Origin: Deltaproteobacteria bacterium
GTDB taxonomy: Bacteria > Desulfobacterota > Binatia > HRBIN30 > JACQVA1
Assembly (NCBI GenBank): GCA_016178705.1
Contig: JACOST010000003.1
Span: 1-64,000 of the forward strand
DNA length: 64,000 bases
Direction of reading: 5' to 3'
Part shown: in pieces, positions 35,228-45,081 of the stretch
Numbering within the stretch: the stretch's first letter is position 1
Layout of the letters: the number at the start of each line of letters is the position of its first letter
Notes under the pieces: model-generated
Told to the model about the DNA's origin: nothing
The model's input: the letters and a program-made list of their open reading frames with translations, nothing else
Databases searched by the model: none
Made by a program: the position numbers and the translations under genes

Positions 35228-37015
35228 CTAGTTCTGTTGGTGTCGTCGGGGCAGAGTCGATGCCCGCTCTCGTGCGCGCTGGCGCCGTCGTGCGAACCGA
35301 AGGGCCGCCAACGCCAGGAGCGATAGCGCGCCTGCGCGCGGCGAGCGGCGGGGCGCTAAACTGCAGCCGTCACCATCGTCACCATTCGAAGGCACCGACA
35401 CGCTGCCGACCGTGTCGAAGGATTGCTCGTCGCCGTTATCGCCAGTGGCCGCGGCTTCGACCCGGAATGTTCGCCCGGTGGTGTTGGCGTTCAGACTGAC
35501 GGCAAACGTCAGATCAACGCTCGGTCCGTCGGGACCGCTGCCATGCACCACGCTGCTCGCGGGATGAAAGGTCGACTTCCCGGTGTCGACTGGATCGCCC
35601 GCTCCGGGTACGAAACTGCCGTTGCACGTATCTCCATCACACAGACTGAAGCGGTCGTCACCTTCAGTGAAGCGGCCCCAAAACGCCACGCCAGAGTTGT
35701 CGATCAGGCGCAGATCGACCGTATGCAGGTCGCGCCAGCGTCCGGGATGGGTCCAGCGCAACGTGAGCGGGATGAGATCGCCGGCGGCGACATCTCCGCT
35801 GCCTGCGACGAGCTCAGCGATACCCACCAGCAGATCGTCGTCCACGATCGTACCGGTGGCCTGACCCAGCGTGATCGCCGCGTTGGTTGGACGGCCGATG
35901 GCCACGATGAACGTCTCGTTCCCTTCGCGCCGTTTGTCGCCGAGGACAGGAACCGACACCTTAATCTGGTTAACTCCCCCCGGTAGCGAGACGGTCTTGT
36001 TCACTGCGGTGTAGTCCGAGCCGGCCGTTGCGGTGTTGTTGGCCGTCGCGAAGCGCGCCGTGATCGGCAAGCTGTGCGGGATATCGACGTCGATAGTGAA
36101 CATCATCGAGCGAGTGCCCGTGTTACCCTCGACGACTGAAGCATTGTGGATGCTCAACTTGGGGAGCGGTGTGGGCGTCGACGTTGGCGTCGGTGTCGAT
36201 GTCGGCGTGCGTGTTGCCGTCGCAGTCGGGGTGCGTGTCGGTGTTGGCGTCGAGGGGGCCGCCGTGAGGGCAACCGCGACCCGGAGCCCATCCCCCGAGT
36301 GTACGGCGTCCGGAAAGCCGAAGCTGACGTCGCAGTCTAGCCCGTTGCCAATTTGGTGGACGACCTGCGACTTGCACTGGGCCTCCCAAAACCATTGGAA
36401 CTCATAGTGCGTGCTCGCCGCGGGATCGCCGGGAAACACCGCTGAGTTGGACGCGGCGACCACGGTGTCGCCGGTGAACGTGGTTGGTCCTCGTGTCGTC
36501 GCCGATAGCAGCGTCATACCTGGCCCATTGATGAAGTGGCCGACGATATTGTCGATCGAGGCGGTTGCTGTGCCATTGTCACCCTCGAAGAGGCCGTCGT
36601 TCGTGGTGCGTAAGACCCCACTGATCGCGCCGTCGATCCGGATTCCGTACGGCGCGGTGGCGTTCAACACGTCGAACCTCAGGGTCACACTGCCGACGTA
36701 ATCCGTCGTCGTCGACTTTGGTCCACTAATGGTCGAATGCTGGTCGGCGCGTGCGTTGAACTCAACCGCCCATGTCGACGAGACCCCCGGCACTTCGTCG
36801 ATCGGCCCGACCAGCCTCGATCCTCTCTCGGTGAGTCTGAGCACGCTCGAGTCCAACGCATCTGGTGATTGAAGGACGTTGAACACCAGGGCCACATTGG
36901 CGAGCGTCGCCCCCCACACGGGCGCGCTGCTGCCGAGCACCGCCACCAGCGCGACGAGGACGCCGCTCGCTGTTGCCGTCGTGAGACGCGAGAAGAATCG
37001 ATGTTGATTGGTCAT
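35228..37015 (-). CDS. Surface protein with Calx-beta domain and GCS-type C-terminal anchor
   Basis: A 595-aa exported protein. Signal peptide residues 1-35. An N-terminal domain (VALVFNVLQSPDALD to FGFPDAVHSGDGLRV) with Cys is followed by a Thr/Pro linker of TPT repeats (about residues 260-290), then a Calx-beta domain (LSIHNASVVEGNTG to GTIVDDD), then a beta domain (LRWTHPGRWRDLHTVDLRL to VPSNGDDGDG). The C-terminal tail is GCSLAPRRSPRAGALSLLAL, then ALRFARRRQRAR: a Cys motif, hydrophobic helix and basic end that resemble MYXO-CTERM rather than IPTL. GGAGGT precedes ATG 37015. Likely surface anchored by a different sortase-like enzyme. Confidence 0.78.
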   Translation of the reverse strand: MTNQHRFFSRLTTATASGVLVALVAVLGSSAPVWGATLANVALVFNVLQSPDALDSSVLRLTERGSRLVGPIDEVPGVSSTWAVEFNARADQHSTISGPKSTTTDYVGSVTLRFDVLNATAPYGIRIDGAISGVLRTTNDGLFEGDNGTATASIDNIVGHFINGPGMTLLSATTRGPTTFTGDTVVAASNSAVFPGDPAASTHYEFQWFWEAQCKSQVVHQIGNGLDCDVSFGFPDAVHSGDGLRVAVALTAAPSTPTPTRTPTATATRTPTSTPTPTSTPTPLPKLSIHNASVVEGNTGTRSMMFTIDVDIPHSLPITARFATANNTATAGSDYTAVNKTVSLPGGVNQIKVSVPVLGDKRREGNETFIVAIGRPTNAAITLGQATGTIVDDDLLVGIAELVAGSGDVAAGDLIPLTLRWTHPGRWRDLHTVDLRLIDNSGVAFWGRFTEGDDRFSLCDGDTCNGSFVPGAGDPVDTGKSTFHPASSVVHGSGPDGPSVDLTFAVSLNANTTGRTFRVEAAATGDNGDEQSFDTVGSVSVPSNGDDGDGCSLAPRRSPRAGALSLLALAALRFARRRQRARERASTLPRRHQQN

Positions 37016-37089
37016 CTTGTACCTCCAGTGTGAGTGTTGGTGTGAGTGCAGGAGTCCGGCTCCTTCAGTTGCAGGATGCTGGCGAGGGG

Positions 37090-37326
37090 TCATGGATTGT
37101 GTCCATTCTTCGTTTCAAGTTCCGCGGCGAGCGATGTGTCACAGACCGCCGCCAACACCGCCGTGAAGAACGCCAGCAGTTCATCCGCCGAGCGGAACCG
37201 GCTCGCGCGTCCAGATTCAACGTGCTCGACGCGGCCAGCAGTCGCACCACGTTGCGCGCCGCTACTGACCGCGAACTGCACGACGAAGGCTCCTTGCGGC
37301 GGAAGCGTCTGGTCTGCTGCGCTCAT
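37090..37326 (-). CDS. Small conserved-looking hypothetical protein
   Basis: About 78 aa, no signal peptide. It has a globular pattern: FVVQFAVSSGAQRGATAGR, VEHVESGRASRFRSADELLA, FFTAVLAAV. This phrase structure (a beta hairpin with GRVEHV.SGR..RF followed by the helix ELLAFF..VL) occurs in many short hypothetical proteins of environmental bacteria, recognised only by pattern. ATG 37326 or 37338 are both possible; neither has a good ribosome site. Divergent from the TrmO-like gene (82-bp gap). Confidence 0.5.
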   Translation of the reverse strand: MSAADQTLPPQGAFVVQFAVSSGAQRGATAGRVEHVESGRASRFRSADELLAFFTAVLAAVCDTSLAAELETKNGHNP

Positions 37327-37420
37327 GGCGGCAATCACTAGCCACCCGCGCTGCGGATGTCGTAAGGGAATGGTAAGGAAACAGTAAATTATCGAGGGCG
37401 ACGAAGGCGAGGTGTCGGCG

Positions 37421-37894
37421 ATGAAGATCGAGCTACAACCAATCGGATTTGTCCGCGCGGCGCGCGATCAGGCGGAGGACGACTACTGGGGCGGGGTTGA
37501 ATCGGCGATCGTGCTCACCGACACCTTCGATCCCGACTGCCTCCTGGGGATCGACGAGTTCTCGCACGCGGAGGTCGTATTCTATTTCGACCGGGTCGAC
37601 GAGCAGAAGGTCACCCGCGACGCCAGGCATCCACGCAACAATCCGAACTGGCCACGCGTCGGCATCTTCGCCCAGCGCGGTAAGAACCGTCCCAACCGGA
37701 TCGGCACGACCATCGTCCGAATCCTGCGCCGCGACGGTCGCACGTTGCATGTCGCTGAACTGGATGCCATCGAAGGCACTCCCGTGCTCGACATCAAGCC
37801 GGTGATGCAGGAGTTTCTCCCTCGCGAACCGGTGCGTCAGCCGGAGTGGTCGCGGGCGTTGATGGAAAAGTACTGGGCGAGCGCGAGTGACTGA
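37421..37894 (+). CDS. TsaA/TrmO-like tRNA methyltransferase family protein
   Basis: A 157-aa protein of the TrmO/TsaA (UPF0066) beta-barrel SAM-methyltransferase group. It opens with QPIGFVRAARDQAED, has VLTDTFDPDCLLGIDEFSHA, VVFYFDRVDEQ, and the family signature GIFAQRGKNRPNRIGTTIV, then ELDAIEGTPVLDIKPVMQEF. E. coli TrmO N6-methylates threonylcarbamoyl-A37 of tRNA-Thr; this shorter relative lacks TrmO's C-terminal domain, so the substrate may differ. ATG 37421 has GCGAGG 8 nt upstream. Confidence 0.85.
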   Translation: MKIELQPIGFVRAARDQAEDDYWGGVESAIVLTDTFDPDCLLGIDEFSHAEVVFYFDRVDEQKVTRDARHPRNNPNWPRVGIFAQRGKNRPNRIGTTIVRILRRDGRTLHVAELDAIEGTPVLDIKPVMQEFLPREPVRQPEWSRALMEKYWASASD

Positions 37895-37906
37895 GCGCCG
37901 TGCACT

Positions 37907-39790
<1,884 letters not shown>

Positions 39791-39951
39791 AAGCGGCGAA
39801 ACTGAGCGAAGCGCATGCCGCGAGACTCAGCGGTGTTTCCAGCGCGCACGGCTCTCGGACGCGACTGTCCTTTACCGAAGAGTCGGAAATCGCCTGTTTT
39901 CTGACACCCGCCAAGTCTCGGGTTCCGGCGTACCGAAGTCCCTGACTGCTG

Positions 39952-41139
39952 CTAGGTAGATGCGAACACCACGGGCATGCGGACGATCCCGTTCATGATG
40001 GTGGAGCGAAGCACCTCGACCTCACCGGCCGGCGCGAAGTCTGGGAAGCGGGCAAGTAGTTCCTCGAAGAGCACGCAGCCCTCGAGTTGCGCGAGGTTGG
40101 CGCCTAGGCACGAATGCGGTCCGATGCCGAACGACAGGTGGTCCGAATCCGTTGCCCGCGTCACGTCGAAGCGATCGGCCGTCGGCCCCCACACCTCTTC
40201 GTCACGATTGGCCGAGGCGTAGAGGAGGACGACGTAGTCCCCTGCGGCGATCCGTTGGCCCCGAATCATCGTGTCCTGTGTGGCGGTGCGGGCGAACGTC
40301 TTCACCGGCGTCACCCAACGGAGCATCTCGTCGATGGCGCGCGGCAACAACGCTGGGTCGGCCGCGAGCGTGCGGCGCTCGTCGGGAAATTGCATCAACG
40401 CCCGCGCGCCTCCGGCGATGAGATTGCGCGTCGTCTCGTTGCCGGCGACCAGCAACGTCAGGCAGAACATGAGGACCTCGTCGTCGGCCAGGCGCTCGCC
40501 ATCGACTTCAGCGACCGCCAGCGCCGAGATGAGATCTTCGCGGGGGACGCGGCGACGTTCTTCGAGCACGCGCAGGAAGTAGCCGAAGAGCTCCTGCACG
40601 GTAACCATCGTCGACATCACCCCGAGATCGGCTCCGGCGATGATCGCGTCGGACCAGCGCTTGAAGTCGGCGCGGTCCTGCTTCGGAACGCCGAGCATTT
40701 CAGCGATGACGATCATCGGGAGCGGGACCGCGACTTGCTCGACGAAATCGATCGGCACCCCGGGCGTCACCGCGTCGAGGCTCTCGCACGCATACTGGCG
40801 GATGCGTGGTTCCAGTTCCTTGACCATGCGCGGCGTGAACGCTTTGCTCACTAGGCGGCGGTAGCGCAGGTGCGCCGGCGAATCCATGTAGATGATGGAT
40901 TGCGGCTGATCCGGCATAGTGCCATCGCGCATCGGATCCTTCACCAGCACGCCCTGCCCGGAACAGAATAGCTGCGCGTTGCGCGAGACGTGATCGATGT
41001 CGGCGTATTTCGTGAGCGCCCAGAAACCCGCGCGCTCGCACCAGTACACCGGGGCTTCGTTTCGCAGGCGCCGGTAAGCGGTCTCGACGTCGTCGAGGTA
41101 GAAGTCGGGATCGTCGATCGCATAGGATGGAAGTGACAC
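39952..41139 (-). CDS. Cytochrome P450
   Basis: A 395-aa soluble bacterial P450. The I-helix is LLVAGNETTRNLIAGG, the ExxR-like K helix is DEMLRWVTPVKTFAR, and the heme loop is LSFGIGPHSCLGANLAQLEG with the proximal Cys. N-terminal SRS and the meander (EEVWGPTADRFDVTR) are in place; the protein is complete. It fits CYP families that hydroxylate sterols, terpenoids or fatty acids. Start: GTG 41139 has TGGAG upstream; the longer open frame to 41175 reads unrelated residues. It needs ferredoxin partners, not seen here. Divergent from the CrtC-like gene at 41188 with a 48-bp shared promoter region, so they may act in one pathway. Confidence 0.93.
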   Translation of the reverse strand: MSLPSYAIDDPDFYLDDVETAYRRLRNEAPVYWCERAGFWALTKYADIDHVSRNAQLFCSGQGVLVKDPMRDGTMPDQPQSIIYMDSPAHLRYRRLVSKAFTPRMVKELEPRIRQYACESLDAVTPGVPIDFVEQVAVPLPMIVIAEMLGVPKQDRADFKRWSDAIIAGADLGVMSTMVTVQELFGYFLRVLEERRRVPREDLISALAVAEVDGERLADDEVLMFCLTLLVAGNETTRNLIAGGARALMQFPDERRTLAADPALLPRAIDEMLRWVTPVKTFARTATQDTMIRGQRIAAGDYVVLLYASANRDEEVWGPTADRFDVTRATDSDHLSFGIGPHSCLGANLAQLEGCVLFEELLARFPDFAPAGEVEVLRSTIMNGIVRMPVVFAST

Positions 41140-41187
41140 GATGGCTCCAGTCGTTGACAAACGGCAGTGGCACACGTTGATTGACGC

Positions 41188-42615
41188 ATGTCAATGAAAT
41201 CGGACACAGGTTCTGTCCGTCCGGCGCTCGACGCGTCGGCGCCGTGGAAGCACTACCCGTACGTCCTGTCACCGTCCGATCCCCAACTCGCGTTCCCCGC
41301 CGCCGAAGGAGACCAGGGTGCGGACGGCAACACTTACTATCTGGCCGGCCGGCTAAGAGGCCTGCGGAGCCGGCGCGAGTGGGCCTACTTCGTAGTCTTC
41401 ACCTTCAACAACATGGGCGGCTGGTTACGCTCCGATTTCTACACGTTCGCGCTCTTCGATCTTGCCAACGGAGATTTTGCGACCTATTCGGAGCACGACC
41501 TGCCGCGGCCTGGCCGCCTCCGGCGTACCTACAAGCTCTCAGTCGCCGTGGGACATCTGGATGTCACGTTCGCATCAGCGCTTGGACCGTGTCAGTGGAC
41601 GACACGCCGGCGCCCCGATGGCTCGCTTGAACCGTTCGCGTATCATCTCCAGCTTCGCGGTCGTGACGCGCAGGGAAAGATGATGCGCCTCGACATCGAT
41701 GCCGATCCCGGCAAGCCACCGCTGCCCGTGGGCGGCGCCGAGTACGCCGGGGTGAAGACCTGCCTGGGGCAATACGGCACGCACTCGTATTTCCAGAGTA
41801 ACGTCCGGGCGGTGGGCACGCTGGTGTGGGGCGACGTCCAGGAAGAGGTGGAGGGCGACGCCGGCTGGATCGATCGGCAGTGGACGCCGCGTCACCTGGG
41901 CGTCCACCAAGGCCTGCGTAGCCGGAACTATCGCCACGAGTGGCGCCAGTTGCATCTGGACAACGGCGTCGAGCTGAGCGTGTGGCTGCAGGTCGACCGC
42001 CGCCGCCACAATCGCCTGGTCCCGTTCTCGGGCGTGACGATGGCGAACGCCGCGGGCGACGTCACGGCGACCAGCCAGTTCGAGATCGAGCGCCTGACGT
42101 TCGTACGCGACCCCGGCGTGATCCGTCCACGTCTCTCCCTCACTCGCGGCGCAAAGTACTTCACAGATTGTTATCGGCTGCGCGTCCCGTTGTACGAACT
42201 CGACATCTACTCTGAACCGCTGATTGCCGCCCCCGCGCACGCCTTTCCGATCGAGTACTGGAGCGGCCCCACGCGGCTGCGTGGAACGATGCAGGGGCGC
42301 GAGGTGACGGGCTTCGGCTTCCACGAGCGCACGCTGGTGTTCGCCCGCGACTTCGAACTGGTCGACGTACTGCGTTCGAGCGTGCGGCACCTCGCGCCGG
42401 CAGTGTTCGCGCCGAACACTCCTGGGCCTCTGGAAGCGGCGAACATCATCTGGGAACTCGACGCGTTCCTCAGCCACGGCGACCGGGCGGCGGCGCGCCG
42501 GCATCTCGCGCTACATGTGCGGCCGATTCTCGAGCAGGTCCGTGACGACTGCCTCGCGCACTTGCTCACGATCGCCGACGACCTCGACGCGGCCCTCGCC
42601 CGGCGACGCGGTTAA
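41188..42615 (+). CDS. CrtC/AttH-like lipocalin-fold hydrolase or hydratase
   Basis: A 475-aa cytoplasmic protein of the CrtC/AttH-like (lipocalin-like, two beta-barrel) family. REWAYFVVFTFNNMGGW lies in the first domain; the hinge contains EGDAGWIDRQWTPR, equivalent to the GxxWxDREWG signature of the family. After the second barrel (to about residue 380) there is a helical extension of about 90 residues ending DDLDAALARRRG. Homologs include carotenoid 1,2-hydratase and secreted hydrolases. The P450 is divergent 48 bp away. Its TAA stop is part of the TTAA at which a MITE-like element inserted. Confidence 0.75.
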   Translation: MSMKSDTGSVRPALDASAPWKHYPYVLSPSDPQLAFPAAEGDQGADGNTYYLAGRLRGLRSRREWAYFVVFTFNNMGGWLRSDFYTFALFDLANGDFATYSEHDLPRPGRLRRTYKLSVAVGHLDVTFASALGPCQWTTRRRPDGSLEPFAYHLQLRGRDAQGKMMRLDIDADPGKPPLPVGGAEYAGVKTCLGQYGTHSYFQSNVRAVGTLVWGDVQEEVEGDAGWIDRQWTPRHLGVHQGLRSRNYRHEWRQLHLDNGVELSVWLQVDRRRHNRLVPFSGVTMANAAGDVTATSQFEIERLTFVRDPGVIRPRLSLTRGAKYFTDCYRLRVPLYELDIYSEPLIAAPAHAFPIEYWSGPTRLRGTMQGREVTGFGFHERTLVFARDFELVDVLRSSVRHLAPAVFAPNTPGPLEAANIIWELDAFLSHGDRAAARRHLALHVRPILEQVRDDCLAHLLTIADDLDAALARRRG

Positions 42616-42830
42616 CCCTGATGTGACAGAACAGGGGTGGTGGGGTCGCAGTTTGCCAGCACCAGTTGCGCGGTCGGGGAGGGTTCCAACGTGCCGTTCT
42701 TTAACGTCATTGAGAATGAGGTTTTGGGAGGGCGAGGCTCCCGCCGAGCCACCGCACCATCAACGCGCCAGCGGCTCGCCGGAAGGCTCGCCCTCCCAGA
42801 TTCTCCCACCGATCTATTGTCACATCAGGA
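42616..42830. mobile_element. MITE-like element with TTAA target duplication
   Basis: A 215-bp element bounded by CCCTGATGTGACA on the left and TGTCACATCAGGA on the right (12 of 13 match as inverted repeats). It is flanked by TTAA on both sides (42612-42615 and 42831-42834), a target-site duplication. The interior has the inverted pair GGGAGGGCGAGGC/GCTCGCCCTCCC and no coding capacity. A degraded inverted copy lies at 17096-17309. It sits exactly at the stop codon of the CrtC-like gene and just past the RNase HI stop. Confidence 0.8.
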
Positions 42831-42837
42831 TTAATGT

Positions 42838-43575
42838 TCAGACGTCGTTCGGTTCGAAACCCCACGCGCGTAAGATCGCGGCCTCGTCGGTCACGCTCGT
42901 CGCCTTCTTGAAGCGCGCGCCTGAGCGTCCCTTCACACGCCGTTCGCAATCTGGCCAAGTCGAGTGCTTCATCGGCTTGCCGTCGACGACACTGAGATAG
43001 GAGTACGCTGCCACCTTGCTCTTGCCGCTCGAACCGGCGGAGCGCTTGGGCACACTCGTGTCGTCCGGGATATCGAGAATCGGAATCGGGTAGCCGATCA
43101 GAGGGCCGTCGTAGAGATCGGGCGGGTGCGCAAGCGCGAACCCGTCGGCGATCTCGTCGACGCGCTCGTTGCCCGGGACGCCGGTATGGCCGCGGACATA
43201 ATTCCAGGCAATGGCGCCTCTGCCGCGCGCTTCCACTAGACCTGCGAGTTGCTCCCAGAGCTCGCGATTCAGCACATCCCCGCCGGCGGCGGTTTTCCAA
43301 CCGCGTCGGCGCCACGCCCAGATCCATTCGCGGATACCGCGGATGACGTAGGTCGAGTCGGTGTAGAGCGCCAACGCGCCCGGTGTATCGCGCAAACGCC
43401 GCAGCGCCTCGATCGGGCCGGTGAGCTCCATCCGATTGTTGGTCGTGTGCGGCGCGCCGCCGCCAAGCTCGGAGACGTGACCGTCGGGCGTGACGATGAC
43501 GACCCCCCACCCGCCACGCCCAGGGTTGCCCTTGGCCGCACCGTCGCTGAACACCACGATCGCCTGCTCGTACAT
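42838..43575 (-). CDS. rnhA: Ribonuclease HI with C-terminal HBD-like domain
   Basis: A 245-aa RNase H. Residues 1-150 carry the catalytic set: FSDGAAKGNPG (Asp), NNRMELTGPIEAL (Glu), YTDSTYVIRGI (Asp), and HTGVPGNERVDEIAD (His loop and Asp). It cuts RNA in RNA:DNA hybrids (R-loops, Okazaki primers). After a linker of about 40 residues the end (AAYSYLSVVDGKPMKHSTW, ERRVKGRSGARFKKA, EAAILRAWGF) resembles the hybrid-binding/viroplasmin-like domain of RNase H1 enzymes, usually found at the N-terminus. Its basic K/R and Trp would help bind duplex. Convergent with the MITE-flanked CrtC-like gene. Confidence 0.9.
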   Translation of the reverse strand: MYEQAIVVFSDGAAKGNPGRGGWGVVIVTPDGHVSELGGGAPHTTNNRMELTGPIEALRRLRDTPGALALYTDSTYVIRGIREWIWAWRRRGWKTAAGGDVLNRELWEQLAGLVEARGRGAIAWNYVRGHTGVPGNERVDEIADGFALAHPPDLYDGPLIGYPIPILDIPDDTSVPKRSAGSSGKSKVAAYSYLSVVDGKPMKHSTWPDCERRVKGRSGARFKKATSVTDEAAILRAWGFEPNDV

Positions 43576-43747
43576 TCCGATTCCTCACGCGTGCCTGTGC
43601 CCGGTTTGCGCGGATCGCGCAACTGCAGCCAACCGCGCGCAGCGGATCATTGCGTGGTCGACAAGGTGACCCCATGACCCATCTGCCGATTGCGTTGCTG
43701 CTCACCTGGTGCGATAGGCTGCCACACGAACCGACTGAGGGGAGGCG

Positions 43748-44992
43748 ATGGAACCGGCGCAGATCGAACGCTTCTACCGCGACGAGTTCGGGCGCATCTT
43801 GGCGACCGTGATCCGGCTCGTCGGGGACTTCCATCTCGCCGAGGAGGCGGTGCAGGATGCGTTCACGGTGGCGCTCGACCAGTGGCCACGCGAAGGACCT
43901 CCCGCGAATCCGCGCGCGTGGATCATCTCGACCGCGCGCCACAAGGCCATCGACGCGCTGCGACGGACCGGACGCTTCGAGGAGATTCGCGGCGAGCTCG
44001 GCCACATCACAGAGTCGAGCCACGGTCCCGATGTCCCGAGCGAATCGGACTCGGCAATTCCCGACGAACGCCTGCGCCTGATTTTTACCTGCTGCCACCC
44101 GGCACTCGCGCCCGAGGCGCAGGTGGCGCTGTCGCTGCGCACGCTGTGTGGGCTGTCGACCGACGAGATCGCGCGCGCCTTCCTGGTCCCATTGCCGACT
44201 ATGGCGCAACGCCTGGTGCGGGCGCAGCGCAAGATCCACGACGCGCGCATCCCCTACGAAGTTCCACCACCGGCGCTGTTGCCCGAGCGCCTCGACGCCG
44301 TGATGGCGGTCGTCTATCTGGCCTTCAATGAGGGCTACGCCGCAACTGCCGGCGACGCATTGCTGCGCCCCGACCTCTGTCGCGAGGCGATCACACTCGG
44401 CCGGCTGCTGTGCCAACTGCTGCCAGATCAAGCCGAGCCGCGCGCCTTGCTCGCCTTGATGCTACTCCACGATGCGCGCCGGGCGACGCGCACAACAGCC
44501 AACGGCGAACTGGTGCTGCTCGAAAGCCAAGACCGTTCACGCTGGGACCGTGTCCAAATCGCCGAAGGCCTTGCGCTGGTCGAGTCGCTGGGCCTAGCAG
44601 CGCAGTCCGCTTCATACGCCCTGGAAGCTGGGATCGCCGCGGAACATGTTCGCGCGCGTCGCGCCGCCGAGACCAACTGGCGAGCCATCGCTCGACTCGA
44701 CGAGGGGCTCGCACGCGCGCGGCCCTCACCTGTGGTCGAGCTCAACCGCGCGGTTGCGGTCGCCATGGCCGAGGGACCAGAGGCCGGCTTGGCGCTCATC
44801 AGCGAGTTGGCTTCGCGGGGCGAACTCCGCGGCTACTACTTGCTGTGGTCGGCTGAAGCCGATCTGCTGCGACGGCTCAAGCGATTCGACGAAGCAGCGC
44901 AGTCCTATCGACGCGCTTTGGCTCTCGTCACCACCGAGCCCGAGCGGCGATTTCTCGAGAAGCGGCTCCGCGAAGTGATCGCCGCGCATTGA
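43748..44992 (+). CDS. ECF42-like RNA polymerase sigma factor
   Basis: A 414-aa sigma factor. Region 2 ([57 protein letters not shown]) and region 4 ([33 protein letters not shown]) are followed by a long C-terminal TPR-like domain (DUF6596-type: [59 protein letters not shown]). This is the ECF42-type organisation, normally encoded beside a YCII/DGPF protein; none is seen here. GAGGGGAGG precedes the ATG. The extension probably modulates activity in place of a classical anti-sigma. Confidence 0.9.
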   Translation: MEPAQIERFYRDEFGRILATVIRLVGDFHLAEEAVQDAFTVALDQWPREGPPANPRAWIISTARHKAIDALRRTGRFEEIRGELGHITESSHGPDVPSESDSAIPDERLRLIFTCCHPALAPEAQVALSLRTLCGLSTDEIARAFLVPLPTMAQRLVRAQRKIHDARIPYEVPPPALLPERLDAVMAVVYLAFNEGYAATAGDALLRPDLCREAITLGRLLCQLLPDQAEPRALLALMLLHDARRATRTTANGELVLLESQDRSRWDRVQIAEGLALVESLGLAAQSASYALEAGIAAEHVRARRAAETNWRAIARLDEGLARARPSPVVELNRAVAVAMAEGPEAGLALISELASRGELRGYYLLWSAEADLLRRLKRFDEAAQSYRRALALVTTEPERRFLEKRLREVIAAH

Positions 44993-45081
44993 GGGAACAA
45001 ACGCGCCCAGCGAACAATCGTCCGATCGCACCGCCACCGACCGCGCTTGACTGAAGACTGACAGAGGATGAAAGTCACCGC

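Noticed and set aside
36150-36260. Repetitive GTCGGCGT-type tract as a possible CRISPR or VNTR
   Set aside because: It encodes the Thr/Pro linker of the Calx-beta protein in frame; no spacers and no direct-repeat array.
42707-44431. 574-aa minus-strand open frame over the RNase HI and sigma factor genes
   Set aside because: It crosses the MITE and overlaps two genes with catalytic or DNA-binding motifs in other frames.
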